A stretch of 64,000 nucleotides of DNA, taken from positions 31,528-95,527 of the forward strand of contig CANXME010000495.1 of NCBI GenBank assembly GCA_948144175.1. The letters are read 5' to 3'. Both the position numbers and the translations under genes were made by a program. This DNA is from Closterium sp. NIES-65 (Eukaryota > Streptophyta > Zygnematophyceae > Desmidiales > Closteriaceae). Of the stretch, positions 9,552 to 20,900 are shown piece after piece (positions within the stretch are counted from its first letter, which is position 1; the number at the start of each line of letters is the position of its first letter). The notes beneath the pieces are model-generated. The model did not search any database. It saw only the letters and a list, made by a program, of their open reading frames with translations, and was not told the DNA's origin.

Positions 9552-12032
9552 GGTGGTCGTGCTGTGGGTACTGGAGCTGCTGGGTCTGAGGGTTCTCCTG
9601 GAGCTGGTGCTGCTGAGGGTGTTGGCGCTGAGACTGCCGCTAGCGGTCCGACTGACAGTGCTCCTGGTGGTGCTGCTGGAGGTTCTGGAGCTGCTGGAGG
9701 TGTTGCTGGAGCGGGTACTCCTACTGGGGGTACTGATGTTGTCCCTGCTGTTTCTGGCGTCGCCGCGCGGCCCCGACCGTACTTCGTTCCGCTCCTGCAG
9801 CAGGTTCTTGGTCTTACACCTTCTCCTGGTCCTCCTCCTCCTCCCTTAGAGGGTCCACAGCCTGTCTCGTCACAGTCACAGCTACAGCCTGCCTCCCCTT
9901 TGCCTGCTCCTTCTCCCTACGCTGGTCCGACTGGAGGTCCTACTGAGCGTTGTGAGCCTGCGTCTCGTCCTGCGTCGCCTGTTCGTACTGCGCGCACTAG
10001 TGGTCGTGGTTCGCGTCAGCGTCCTCCTCCTGTCCCTGGCACGCACCGGATGTCTCTGCGTCCATCCACTGCTCCTCTGCGTGCCCCTTTGCCTTCTCCT
10101 CCTGCTTCCTCTCTTCCTGCTCTTGCCGACCCGGAGTCGGACTCTCTTCGTGCTGCCAGTCCCACTGTCACGCGTCTCCTTGCTACTGCTGTCACTGACC
10201 CTTCTTTCGAGTCTTCTGCTGCGTCTGCCCTTGTCACTGAGCTCGTCGACTTTGCTGCGCGCTGTCGTCTAGACTACGCTGCTAGTCTTGTCGCTGAGTC
10301 TGAGTCTGCCTGTCCTCCGTCCGTCGGGGGTGAGTGTGCCCTTGGCACGGACGTCCTTGAGTTGAGGACAGGCAGGAGGAGTTCCAGTGTCTGGCCGCCG
10401 CTTCACCTCATCTCGCGTCTGTACTACTTGCCCCTGAGGGAGACCCGGATGCACTTGACATCCCGACTCCGCGCTCTTACGCGGAGGTGATAGAGGGTCC
10501 CTACTCCTCTCAGTGGCAGGCAGCTATGCATGCAGAGATGGCTTCCTGGAAGTCCACAGGCACCTACGTTGACGCTGTTCCCCCTCCTGGGGCGAACATC
10601 GTCAGTGGCATGTGGATTTTTAGGGTGAAGCGGCCGCCGGGTTCTCCGCCTGTCTTCAAGGCGCGTTACGTGGCTCGTGGCTTCAGTCAGCGGCAGGGAG
10701 TTGACTACTTTCAGGCTTTCTCCCCCACCCCGAAGATGACTACTCTTCGGGTACTGCTGCACGTTGCTGCTCACCGTGACTACGAGCTGCACTCTCTCGA
10801 CTTCAGCACAGCTTTCTTGCAGGGCAGCCTGCACGAGGAGATCTGGCCCACCTGGCTTCACTGGGTCTTTCCCTCCTGGTACCCAGTGGAGTCTCCGGCG
10901 TCCAGTCTACGGTCTCCGCCAGGCGCCACGCGAGTGGCACGACACACTGAGGACTACGCTGGCGGCACTTAGGTTTGCTCCTTCTACTGCCAACCCGTCG
11001 CTGTTTCTGCGCACCGACACCTCTCTGCCGCCGTTCTACATCCTCGTGCACGTCGACGACTTGGTCTTTGCCACAGCTGACACCGCTTGACTCGCCTACG
11101 TGAAGTCCGAGCTGAAGAAGAGACACACGTGCACTGACCTGGGTGAACTGCGCAGCTACCTTGGCTTGCAAATCACCCGGGACAGAGCACGCCGCACCAT
11201 TACCCTGACTCAGTCACACATGGTGCAGCAGGTCCTTCAGCGCTTCGGCTTCACGTACTCCTCGCCTCAGGCCACTCCTCTGCCTACTCGCCACTCGCTC
11301 TCAGCTCTGCCTTCGGATGAGTCCGTAGAGTCGAGTGGCCCGTATCCAGAGCTTGTTGGCTGCCTCATGTACCTGATGACCTGCACACGACCTGACCTTG
11401 CATACCCTCTTAGCATTCTTGCACGCTATGTTGCTCCTGGGAGACACCGACCAGAGCACATAGCTGCAGCGAAGAGGGTGTTGCGCTACTTGTGCAGTAC
11501 GTCGGGCATGGGGCTAGTGCTTGGAGGGCGCAGTCTAGTGGTCCTCACTGGGCACGCGGACGCTTCTTGGGCTGACGACCAGGCTACGCAGCGGTCGTCA
11601 CAGGGTTACACCTTCAGCCTTGGTTCCGGCTCTGTTTCGTGGCGGGCTACCCGCTCGTCTTCTATTCTCGGCTCCAGTTGTGAGGCTGAGATCTACGCCG
11701 GGGCTATGGCTGCACAGGAGTTACGTTGGCTCACCTACCTGCTGACCGACCTTGGAGAGCCGCCTCGTTCTCCTCCAGTCCTGTACGTAGACAACAAGGC
11801 CATGCTGGCCTTGTGTCGAGAGCAGCGACTGGAGCACAGGACAAAGCACATTGCTCTCCGCTACTTTCTTGCTCGTGAGCTACAGCAGCGTGGACAGTTG
11901 CGACTTGCGTACGTGGCATATGAGGCCAACACTGCTGATGTCTTCACCAAGGCACTTGCGCCTTGTGATCATCAGCGTTGCTGCACGCAAATGGGTCTTG
12001 TGCCTGTCTTGCCTCACTTGCTCACTTCTTGA
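9552..12032 (+). pseudogene. Copia-A reverse transcriptase-RNase H region (broken, alpha)
   Basis: Continues the same frame after the TGA at 9549. A 5-bp direct duplication (TTGAG at 10357-10361 and 10362-10366) shifts the frame before RT. RT starts GMWIFRVKRPPGSPPVFKAR (about 10610) and includes LHSLDFSTAFLQG. A second frameshift at about 10845 moves the rest into frame 0, with VYGLRQAPREW and HVDD at 11049-11060 in place of the usual YVDD. A TGA at 11088 precedes the last 310 codons, which hold the connection region and an RNase H with HADAS, EAEIYA, YVDNKA and ANTADVFTKAL. It ends with TGA at 12030. Copia-D reads straight through the duplication site without the extra five bases. Confidence 0.85.
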
Positions 12033-12235
12033 CCTTGCTTGTACCTTTACCTATATATACTCTTGCTCTTGCTTGCTTGGCTCTTGTATATCTCTATATA
12101 TTATCTTGCATGTGAACTGGCCTTGTGGCCCTTGAACTTGTGCTCGGAATGTGTGGTGACTTTGTGATCCACCCTGAGCTTTGCTTTACTTTGCTTGACT
12201 GGTCTTGTGACCCCTTGTTCTCCCCCACTTTGCCT

Positions 12236-12244
12236 ATGGGGGTG
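12236..12244 (+). promoter_or_regulatory. Copia-A polypurine tract (alpha)
   Basis: ATGGGGGTG directly abuts the 3' LTR. It is the plus-strand primer site expected there. The identical motif precedes the 3' LTR of the minus-strand mini-element at 48439-48447. Copies lie at 30001-30009 and 47767-47775. The 200 bp before it (12033-12235) are untranslated. Confidence 0.75.
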
Positions 12245-12375
12245 TGTCAGAACATTATAGCCTACTTATTTGTGTAGGCTATAGTGGGGTATCCCATAGG
12301 GGGTACAACCCAATTAGGGTTTCCTATTTGTACTCACTTCGTTCTTAGTCATTCATTCACGTTCCTTTATTCACA
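12245..12375 (+). repeat. Copia-A 3' LTR at the array junction (alpha/beta)
   Basis: 131 bp. It contains a perfect 10-bp inverted repeat (12256-12265 and 12274-12283) with an 8-nt loop, and TTAGGGTTT at 12314-12322. The base after its final CA is the first base of the next unit. Confidence 0.95.
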
Positions 12376-15300
12376 TGCGGCAGTGTGGTGTACCCGGAGC
12401 TCGTGCAATGCGTGGAGATCGTGATACGGCTGCCGGAGTCGTGGTCTGCCCTTGCAATCAACCTCAACTCCCAACAACCCCAATAGATCGTGGATTACAT
12501 TCGCGCGCGCATCCTAGAGGAGGACTTGCGGCGGCGGAGTGTGGAGCGCTCGGAGGAGGGGGCTGGCTATGGAGTTGGAGGTGGAAAAAGTGGCTTCAAG
12601 AAGAAGTGGAAGGGCAAGAACAAGGACAACCCTAAGGAGGATGGCGGCGGGGGTCAAGGGGAGGTGTGCTTCTACTGCAAGAAGCGCGGACATCGTTGGC
12701 GGAAATGCTACCAACGACCCAAGGATTGGACCCCGCCTTCATCAAGCAACCAGCATGGTGGCACTAGGCGTGGGGTAGTCATGGGAGCTAGTGGAGAGAA
12801 GAAGGATGAGGTGAAAGGCGGCAAATCTGAGGAGCGGAAGGCCGGGTTCTTATTCTTCGTGAACGAAGGCGCAACCGACCATGCTATGGCTGCCAAGGTT
12901 CTCCTACACCCCCTCACCCATTGGGTGATTGACTCCGGGAGCTCTTGGCACATGACTCCTCGTGCGGACCTACTTGATGAGATTCAGCCCGCACCCATCT
13001 CTACAGTCACATCCGCGATGGGCGCCAAGGCCAAGGTCATGGGCATGGGATGCGCCAAGTTCATGGGAGCAGATGGAGAGCTCGTGGGGCTGAAGAACGT
13101 GCTGTGGGTGCCGGACTTGTGCGCGAACCTGATTTCTACCGGCCGGTTGGGAGATGCGGGTGTGAACACCAAGACGATTGGCTCGGAGCGCTATCGTGCC
13201 TACAACGATGAGCGCCTCATTTGGGACCTGTAGTGGAAGGGAGATGTCCACAAGCGGATGTGGCAGATCTCAGTCCTCCCTTAGCGGAAATCGGGCAAGG
13301 CGGCAGCAGCGGCATCTGTGGAGGAGAGCGTCACCGAGGAGGAGCAGCAAGGTGTGCAAGGAGAGGAGCTGATTGGAGGAAGCGCGGCGGTGAAGGCGTC
13401 GGCTACCTCGGGCCAAGCGGATTGGGAGACTTGGCATCGGCGTCTCGCACACGTGGCTGTTTCTACATTGGAGGTGATGCACAAGGAGAAGTGCGTGCAT
13501 GGGCTGCAAGTGCAAGGAGATGGCACTCACTATGGCAGCTGCGAGGCGTGCACGCAAAACAAGTTTGCGTGGTTCCCGTTTCCACGTGCAGAGGGATCAG
13601 CCGAGGCACCATTGGAGGTGGTGCACATGGACCCGGTGGGTCCTATGAGGACTGAGGGGACTGGGGGAGTGCTGTACTTCCTCACCATGGTGGACGAATG
13701 GAGCCGTTTCACGTGGGCACGTCCCTTGTCCAAGAAGAGCGATGCTGCAACGGCAATCAAGGAGGATTGGTTGCTGATGGTGGAGCGGCAAGCGATGCGG
13801 CTGGTGAAGGTGCTAAGGAGCGACCGAGGTGGAGAGTTCCTTGGAGCGGAATTCACCAAGTTCCTCAAGAGAAATGGCATCCGACATCAGTTGTCCTGCC
13901 CAAGAACACCACAGCAGAACGGCATTGCTGAGCGTGCCAACCGGACCATTGGCGAGGCAGCTAAGACCTTGTTGGGGGCTGCTGGGATGCCCTACAAGTT
14001 CTGGCCTGATGGCGTTCGCCATGTCATCACGGTCAAGAACAGGGTCTTGACGCATGTTGGCGACAAGCATTGGGTGCCGTACGAGCGTTGGCTTGGGAAG
14101 AAGCCATCTATTGACATGCTGTGTGTGTGGGGCTGCATGGGGCTTGTGATGGTGCCTAAGGAGCAGAGGCACAAGCTGGAAGTTGCTGCTGTGTGGGCTA
14201 TCCATCTTGGGATGGCTCCTGACTCGAAGGGGTGGCTGATGTGGGACCCCACGAGCAAGAAGTCGCTGGTCAGCCGTGACGTCAAGTTTGTGGAGGATGT
14301 CATGTACAAGGACTGGCAGCAGCAGCAGCAGGTGCAGATTGGCTTGCGTCTGCAAGAGATTGGGCGGTTTGCAGTGGAGGAGGTTCAGCTGCACCTTGAG
14401 GATCTCCCTGGGTCAGAGCTGACCAGTGACCACAGTGGCGGTGGTGAGAAGCAAGGCGCTGGTCCTGCTGCGGAGGAGGGGTTGGAGGATGAGTCGGCAC
14501 GTGTGGACTCACCATCTCAGCCCGAGCCTACTGCAAACGCCAAGGTCACCAAGAGGAGTGTGCAGAGAGGAGCTTCACCACATGGGCAGCAGATTGCAAC
14601 CCGCGAGAAAAGAGTGGCAGCAGCACCCTCAAGGCTGAAGTATAGCCGTTTGGGAGGACCCAAGCAAGGTGCCATGGCGGTTCAGGCGGATGAGGGAGAG
14701 GATGAGGAGATGGCGTTCTGTTTCTTCACACTTTTGCCTGGAGAACCAGCCACGGTGGAGGAGGCACTGAGTGGACCCCAAAAGGAGGAGTGGAAGGCTG
14801 CCATGGATGCGGAGTTCAACAGTCTCATTGAGAATGGGACTTAGGAGCTTGTTGAGTTACCCGAGGGGCGATGGCCGATCAGCAGCAAGTGGGTCTTCAA
14901 GGTGAAGAGTGGAGCTGATGGTGCGTTGGAGCGGTTCAAGAGCCGTTTGGTCGCCAAGGGGTTTCAGCAGAAGGAGAAGGTCGACTTTGGGGAGATCTTT
15001 GCTCCCGTTGCTAAGCCATTGACACTGAGAACTTTGATGGCTGGCGCAGCTGTGAAGGGATGGCACGTGAAGCAGATGGATATCACCACTGCGTTCCTAA
15101 ATGGAGTGCTGCTGGAGGATATCTACATGGCGCAGCCCGACGGCTATGAGGATGGGAGCAGCCGGGTGTGCAAGCTTAAGAAGGCCATCTATGGCCTTAA
15201 GCAAGCACGCAGGTGTTGGTACGAGAAGCTGGAGGAGGTGTTGCTGGATGGAGGCTTCAAGACGTCCCAGGCGGATCACAGCTTGTTTCTGCTTGGAGAA

Positions 15301-16320
15301 GGGGAGCAGTTGCTTTTGCTGCTGGTGTATGTCGATGACATACTGCTGTTCTCACCCTCCATGGAGCAGATTGAGAGGACACAGAAGCTGTTGATGGACA
15401 ACTTCAAGTGCAAGATGCTGGGGGATGTCCACTACTACTTGGGGCTGCAGATTGAGAGGGATGTTGAGAGGAGGTGGCTGAAGGTGCATCAGTCACACTA
15501 CATCTCTAGTGTCATGGAGCGGTATGGTGTGACTGGGGGTCGCACTGTAATGACACCATTCCCTGCAGGCTTCAAATTGAAGAAGGCAGCTGAGGAGGAT
15601 GATGTGCTTGAGGATGAGCAGCAGAATGAGTACCAGTCACTCATTGGGAGTGTGATGTATGCAGCTGTGCATACGCGACCTGATGCTTCATTCGGAGTGG
15701 GGCAGCTGGCCAGAGTTGTGCAATGGCCCACTGTGGAGCAGTTGGAGGTGGCAAAGTGCTTGGTGCGCTACCTTGGATTAACGGCATCTGCTGGTGTTCA
15801 GTTTTCAGCTGGCGGCCAGGTGAAATAGATTGGAGCAGATGGGGTCACGCCTGGTACCTTGAAGCTGTCGTGCTTCACCGACGCCACATGGGCCTCAGAG
15901 GATGAGGATCAGTCATCGGTTGGCGGCTTTGTGTGCATGGTCGGAGGTGGACCAGTGAGCTGGAGGTCCAAGAAGCAGAGTGAGATGTCCGGAGAGGCAG
16001 AGTACATGGCGATGTACCATGCCATCAAGGAGATCGTGCTCTTGAGGAAGCTGCTGGAGGACATGGGAGCTGAACAGGAGGGACCTACACCACTTTTCTC
16101 TGACAGCGAGGCTGCTATTGGCATGGCCAATAATCCTATCCTGAATGGGCTGAACAAGCACATGAAGATTAAGTGGCACTGGGTGAGGCAGATGGTGGAG
16201 GGAGCTGTTGAGCTTCACCTTGTGAAGGCTAGCAAGCAGGCGGCAGATTTTCTCACCAAGAGACTTCCCGAGAGCGCACATTGGAAGTGTGCTAAGATGT
16301 GTGGCATGGCATTGCACTAG
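12376..16320 (+). pseudogene. Copia-B gag-pol, one frame with five TAG stops (beta)
   Basis: One reading frame of about 1,314 codons with no indels. The gag tail starts CGSVVYPELVQCVEIV. A canonical knuckle C-x2-C-x4-H-x4-C lies at 12667-12708, the intact protease site IDSGSSWHM at about 12928, and the integrase zinc region (H-x4-H...C-x2-C) at about 13434-13550. The catalytic motifs are MDPVGP, SDRGGEF and QQNGIAERAN, with Glu present. RT has FKSRLVAKGF, DITTAFLNG and YVDDILLF. RNase H has DATWAS, EAEYMAM and DSEAAIG. In-frame TAG codons lie at 12484, 13231, 13282, 14842 and 15826. The TAG at 14842 replaces Trp in the usual NGTWELVELP; the others fit CAG (Gln) or TGG. Reverting only these would leave every domain whole, so inactivation is by point changes. 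Confidence 0.85.
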
Positions 16321-16420
16321 TGAGGGCAGCAGCGTCATGAATGCATGTGTGATTGTGTGCATGAGACTATGCATGTGTGTGGGTGTGTGTGCATGCAGTC
16401 CGTTAGTCTGAGGGGGAGTT

Positions 16421-16819
16421 TGTTGGATGCACGTCATCCTGAGTGCATGTCATCCTAACATCCTGCCGAGTGCTCGTGCTATTTGTGCTTGCATGATTTG
16501 CATGAGCGTATGTCATTGTGCATGGCTGTTGGATATTATCATCTCCATGTTTTTCTCCAAGTCTAAATGCTTGATCATACAGGAGAAATCTAGAGCTTTC
16601 CAACGACACCAAGATCGCCTTATTCCGACCAAGATCGCCCATGTTACAAGATTTCCAAGATTTGGATTTCTTATTACCTTTTGGGGTTATATCTAATTTG
16701 GGTGATTACTTGGGACATGAATATAAAGGGATCTTTGGTTGGGTGGTTAGGGAAGGCAACTTTGACTTTTGGATTGGGGTGGCTAGAAGTTTCTAGCATG
16801 GGTTGCAAATGTTGCAACA
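16421..16819 (+). repeat. Copia-B presumptive 3' LTR (beta)
   Basis: Starts TGTTGGATGC straight after the purine tract GAGGGGGAG (16410-16418) plus two bases. A TATAAAGG at about 16722 is a possible promoter. The right end is not fixed because no 5' LTR is available. I chose 16819 because GTTGCAACA there complements the TGTTG start; an end further right, for example ACTAGTCA at 17020, is also possible. Bases 16820-17162 contain nothing I recognise. Confidence 0.5.
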
Positions 16820-17162
16820 CCTAGGCAAAATCCAACTAGATTGGAATTGCATGTGACACCTCAAGGACCTCATGATGAGGGTTGCATCCTTGCTGCTAGG
16901 AAGGTTCCTACCATCCTTCCCTAGCTCTTGGAGAACCCCTTCTCTCTCATGGTTCTCTTGGAGTCCCCAACTCCAACTTTCTATGCCCTAATGCTTGTAC
17001 TTCCTCTACCATACTAGTCATGCAGCTGCTGGACGTTTTTACTTGGTTCTCAATCTAGAGACCATCTTAACGACTGATTCAACTTGGAGATGGTAGCTAA
17101 GCCTGAGGCGCAACTTCCTACCAAGCGGATTTGCGTTTAGTTGAGTAATGAGTTCGTCGTAA

Positions 17163-17785
17163 GCTCTCAAAGTGACGGATCATGAACAACACGTTCCTCA
17201 CGCCGCTGATGAGTACCGTTGGAGGTACCTTGTAGAGGACCCGTCAAAGGGGAAACGTTACCTGCTTCACTTCCCGTCACTCACCTGCGATTTCTGCAAT
17301 GGTCAGCACATGTCGCGGTACCATGATCATTACATCACCTCGAGGCAGGAGAACTTCACCAACTGGAACGTGACGGTCAAAAAGGTTCATGAGATGAATG
17401 GTATAAGAAGAAAGGCTCCCCGTCCACTACCTTAGCAGTCTTTACCGCTTTCCTCTTTGCTTCCTACCCCATACTGACGGTTGTTTCCCCACTTCTCCCC
17501 GCAGCTGCATCCCTAAAAGCCTCAGCCCTCATGAAACATATCGTAAAAGACCCCGCGGTTGTACTCACCTCCACAGGAGGTGTGTGGGAGGAGTGGGTGT
17601 GTGTGCAAACGGTGTGTAAGAAGGCACAAGGGAGTCGCTTCGAGCAGGCAGCGGCTCACATCGCATCTGCCGGGCACAAGGGAGGGCTGAAGGAGGTCAG
17701 TGCTGCAACACGTGCCAGCACGCACTCTCAGAATTTTGCTGCTTTCAAAAAGGAGTTCATCGTCAAACCGGCAAGAAGTGATTAG
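17163..17785 (+). CDS. Two-exon fragment of an unrecognised Cys/His-rich gene (beta)
   Basis: Two open segments join in frame if 17401-17504 is removed. That 104-bp stretch starts GTATAAG and ends in a pyrimidine-rich tract plus CTCCCCGCAG, a good GT-AG plant-type intron. The upstream segment (open from 17163 after a TAA) contains CDFCNGQHMSRYHDHY, a C-x2-C...H-x3/4-H cluster. The downstream segment (17505-17785, TAG stop) contains WVCVQTVCKK...AAHIASAGH, a second C...C...H...H cluster reminiscent of BED-type fingers of plant hAT transposases and their derivatives. There is no upstream ATG in frame, so the 5' exons are missing; AAG at 17170-17172 could be an acceptor. I do not recognise the family. 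It could be a host gene or a DNA-transposon fragment. The intron shows it was not made by reverse transcription of a spliced mRNA. Confidence 0.45.
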
Positions 17786-17964
17786 GAGCTCAGTCATAAA
17801 TACATAGATGGGATCAGATGATGCAGCAAGGTGGATCATGGGTGCAGGATGTATAGTCGGTGCCATGTTCTCTTTCGCTGTAGAAGGATGTATCGTCGCA
17901 GTGAAGCTTAACTGCCCATGGATGCTGTGGGGCTCAACGAAGTGGATTAATGGATAAAAACAAG

Positions 17965-20900
17965 TTCACCTTTCTCGAGCTCAACATCAACAGGCTCGAC
18001 AGTAGCAGATAGCAAGAGAGTTGCAGGAAGTGGATAAGGAAGGCAGCGAACATTGTAGTCCTTACAGACGCCTGAGATCCAGCAGACCATAACTTCTAGA
18101 CGCAAGTCAGGTCGGAGGCCCAGGCAGTGATGGGTACATCGCAGAGAGCTAGCGGAGTAGCCGTTTTGGGTTTCCTGCAAGGGATGCGGTTTAAGAAGGT
18201 GGTCAAACACAAGTCAGGCCGCCTTGTGAGCCTAATAGCGAAGTGGCGTGATCTAAGTTGCAGAATAGTTGCTGTGTACCTACCGGCGCAGGCCCCTGCA
18301 AGGAGGGTGTTCTTCCGAGATGTCCTGACACCCTTCGTGCAAAGCCTACGCGCGACACCACACACGGTCTTCCTAGGTGACCTGAATATCGTCGCTGATC
18401 CGGAGCTGGATAAGTCGTCGAAGCTGGGGACCCCGGTGGAAAACCTGAGACTCTTGCAAATTTGCTTGACGTGGGATTTGCAGGACGCTTTCCATTATCT
18501 ATTCTTTCCATTACCTTTTTCTCCAGATCTGCAAGGACAAGTACGCAAATCGACAGGATTTTAGTATCTCACTCATTGCTCAACTGCGTGATAGAGGCAA
18601 AGCATAAGATGATGCCCTACAGCCTCACTGACCATTGGTTTGCGGTATCAGTCACACTTAAATCGGCATCGGCAGATGACCACGGCCCTGGTCTCTAGAG
18701 GCTTGAGGTAGCACATTCGGGTGGCGAAGGGACCCAAAAAATTCATATCTGCGGTATTGGCGACGCAAATAGACGAGCCGGCCCAGAGCCTGGAGAGGCT
18801 ACTGGCGAATCTGTGGGCAAGCATGAGAGTGCACGTAGCGGAGGAGAGGAAAAGGGTGAAGGTGACCATGGCGCATCTGGAGCAGAAAGTGGAGGCCCTC
18901 AGGTGGAGGGTGATGGCAGATCCATCGGCACAAGATATGTACGAGGAGCTGACAAAGAGCGAAGCGGCACTCAAACTTTACCTGGATGTGAACAAGGAGC
19001 GGCTCTAGGTCATGGCAGGGATGCTGGCCGGACTGGCAGGTGAGACATCATCGGGCTTCCTATTGGGCCTGTTCAAGTCGAAGACAGAGATCAGTGAACT
19101 ATTTTGTAAAGGCGCGTGTATGAAAGGGGCAAAAGAGTTGCTGCAGGCGGCTTCCGAACACTTCCGTGAGGCCTACGCTGGCTCACCAGCAGGGAATGTC
19201 AAGGAGCCATGGCCGATTGATGAGAGGCGGCGATTGCAAGAGGCTGACCGGACGATGCTTGGGAGAGAGTGGTCGGAGCAGGAGGTAAAGGAAGCGCTCA
19301 AGGGGCTCCCAGCGGGAAAAGCTCCAGGCCAGGACGGGTTGCGAAGGAGTTCTTCGAGCGCAACTGGGAACTCCTTAGACCAGCGGTGATGAAGGAGGTC
19401 AAAGCGTTCGAGAAGACGGCACGGCTCTCCAAAACCTTCACAACGGCGGTTAGAATCCTACTACACAAAAAGGGAGACAGGGACAACTTGAGTAACTACA
19501 AACCAATTATTTTACTGAGCTTCTTCCACAAGCTACTAGCGAAAGTAATGGCAAACTGGATCAAATTAGTCTTACTGAGGGTGATATTGGAGAACCAGTT
19601 TGGATTCCTCTCGGGAAGAAGTCTGGCGGACGCGGTCTCACTTGTAGTAAATACAATAGATGCAACGATGGAGGAGGATGAGGACTAGTTGTTGCTGCTA
19701 GTCGACTTCCAGAAAGCATACGACTCAGTGTCTCGGGAGCACCTGTTCAAGATGTTAGAGAACATGGGTTTCCCAACGGGGTATTCGGCATGGGTGAAAG
19801 GTCTTCATGATGGTGCGGCTACCAAGTTGCTGCTGAACGGCTGGGTGGGGGAGAAGGTGGAGATGGAAAAAGGGGTTTGCCAGGGGTGCCCACTCGCCCC
19901 GTACCTCTTCCTTTGCGCCATTGAGCCACTCTACCAGGAAATCGAAAGGAGGAAACTGGGAGTCAAAAAAAGGGGCATAAAAGGGGAGCTAGCTTACATT
20001 GGCTACGCTGATGACACGACCCTTGTCCTAAAAGGGAAGGAGCAAGTGGTATCAGCGAAGAAGCTGTTGGATGACTTCGCGGGAATATCGCGGCTAAGGG
20101 TGAACCACGAGTAAACACCACTGATGCCACTGGGGAAGAACAGGAGGAGGTTGCAGCCGATAGCCTAACCTTTCACCTGGGCAGACAAGGACAGGGCGGA
20201 GTGGCTGTTAGGTATTTGGATAACGTACGGCGGCTCACCGAGACCAGTGTGGGACAAGGCGTTTGAGAGAGTAAGCGCGGTGCTGAGCTGCTAGGAAACG
20301 AAGCACCTCAAGACATCCGCGAGAGTCACCATCATCAATAGCTATGCGATGCCGATCTTACTATTCCAGGCCCATATTTATGCCCCGCCGCATGAAATCT
20401 GGACAAAGGTGAAGTGGCTCTGCCACAACTTCATCTCTGGGGGCAAAGCACTGCTGGACAGGCATTTCGTCCTCTGGAGTTACGACCTGTCGTGCCGGGG
20501 AAGGAGAGACGGCAAACTAGGAGTGATAGACTTGAAGCACCGAATCGATAGCACTGTGATCCAAAACCTGGGCAAGGCCCTGGTGGAGCATGAACCTTTA
20601 AGAATCTGGCTATGGGAGAGAGCGGCTGGTTTCCCACTTGGTCTGGCGACAATCTACGCCCACCCCTCGATCTTGAACCACTAGTTGGGAAGCGGGACAA
20701 GATAGAAAGCAGCAGTAAAAGCCCTATGGGACTCAAAAATCTTAATCATTGGTGACCTTGCACACAGATGGGACGCGAAAGAGGAGCAGCTATTGCTCAA
20801 TCGGAAAATCTTCTTCAGAGGCAGATCACCTTTCGTAATCAGGCGGGCTTGCACTGCTTGATGGGAATACGCCTGGGGGACTTGGTGGAAAAGAGCAGCG

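Larger units (their letters stand above)
1..12375 (+). repeat. Tandem unit alpha (partial 17.77-kb repeat)
   Basis: This stretch matches 17766-30140 and 35531-47906 almost base for base, at an offset of 17,765. It holds the last 20 bases of the spliced gene fragment, the LINE and Copia-A. The first 5.4 kb of the unit lies left of the window. I saw ten changes private to this copy, at 2326, 4504, 4559, 5834, 6797, 7128, 7151, 8828, 9240 and 10741. Because the window opens inside a unit, the array continues at least to the start of this unit, and may continue further. Confidence 0.95.
4909..12375 (+). mobile_element. Copia-A, Ty1/copia LTR retrotransposon, copy alpha
   Basis: 7,467 bp with 131-bp LTRs (TGTCAG...TTCACA) at both ends, a primer-binding site on the next base, a 1-kb GC-rich leader, gag, protease, integrase, reverse transcriptase and RNase H in copia order, and a polypurine tract abutting the 3' LTR. 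The left flank ends TCATG, but the right flank is TGCGG, so this copy lacks a target-site duplication because the array junction cuts it. The LTRs differ at two positions (4925 and 4964 in the 5' LTR), both transitions. The pol region is broken. Confidence 0.93.
12376..16819 (+). mobile_element. Copia-B, 5'-truncated Ty1/copia element, copy beta
   Basis: Begins abruptly within the gag coding frame on the base after the Copia-A LTR, then runs gag tail, protease, integrase, RT and RNase H in one frame to TAG at 16318. A polypurine tract (16410-16418) and a presumptive 3' LTR follow. It has no 5' LTR here because the array junction removed it. The lineage differs from Copia-A: canonical zinc knuckle, TGTTGG LTR start and different RT. 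Confidence 0.88.

Noticed and set aside
9193-9849. Leu/Val-rich open frame overlapping the GGAEP linker (and copies)
   Set aside because: It is the out-of-frame reading of the minisatellite; the sense frame continues the Gag-pol protein.
12484-15828. TAG read as glutamine (alternative nuclear code, as in some ulvophyte algae)
   Set aside because: TAG also replaces Trp in conserved motifs (14842 in NGTWELV; LINE 1921, 2527, 2917), and other stops (TGA, TAA) occur too. Decay explains it better.
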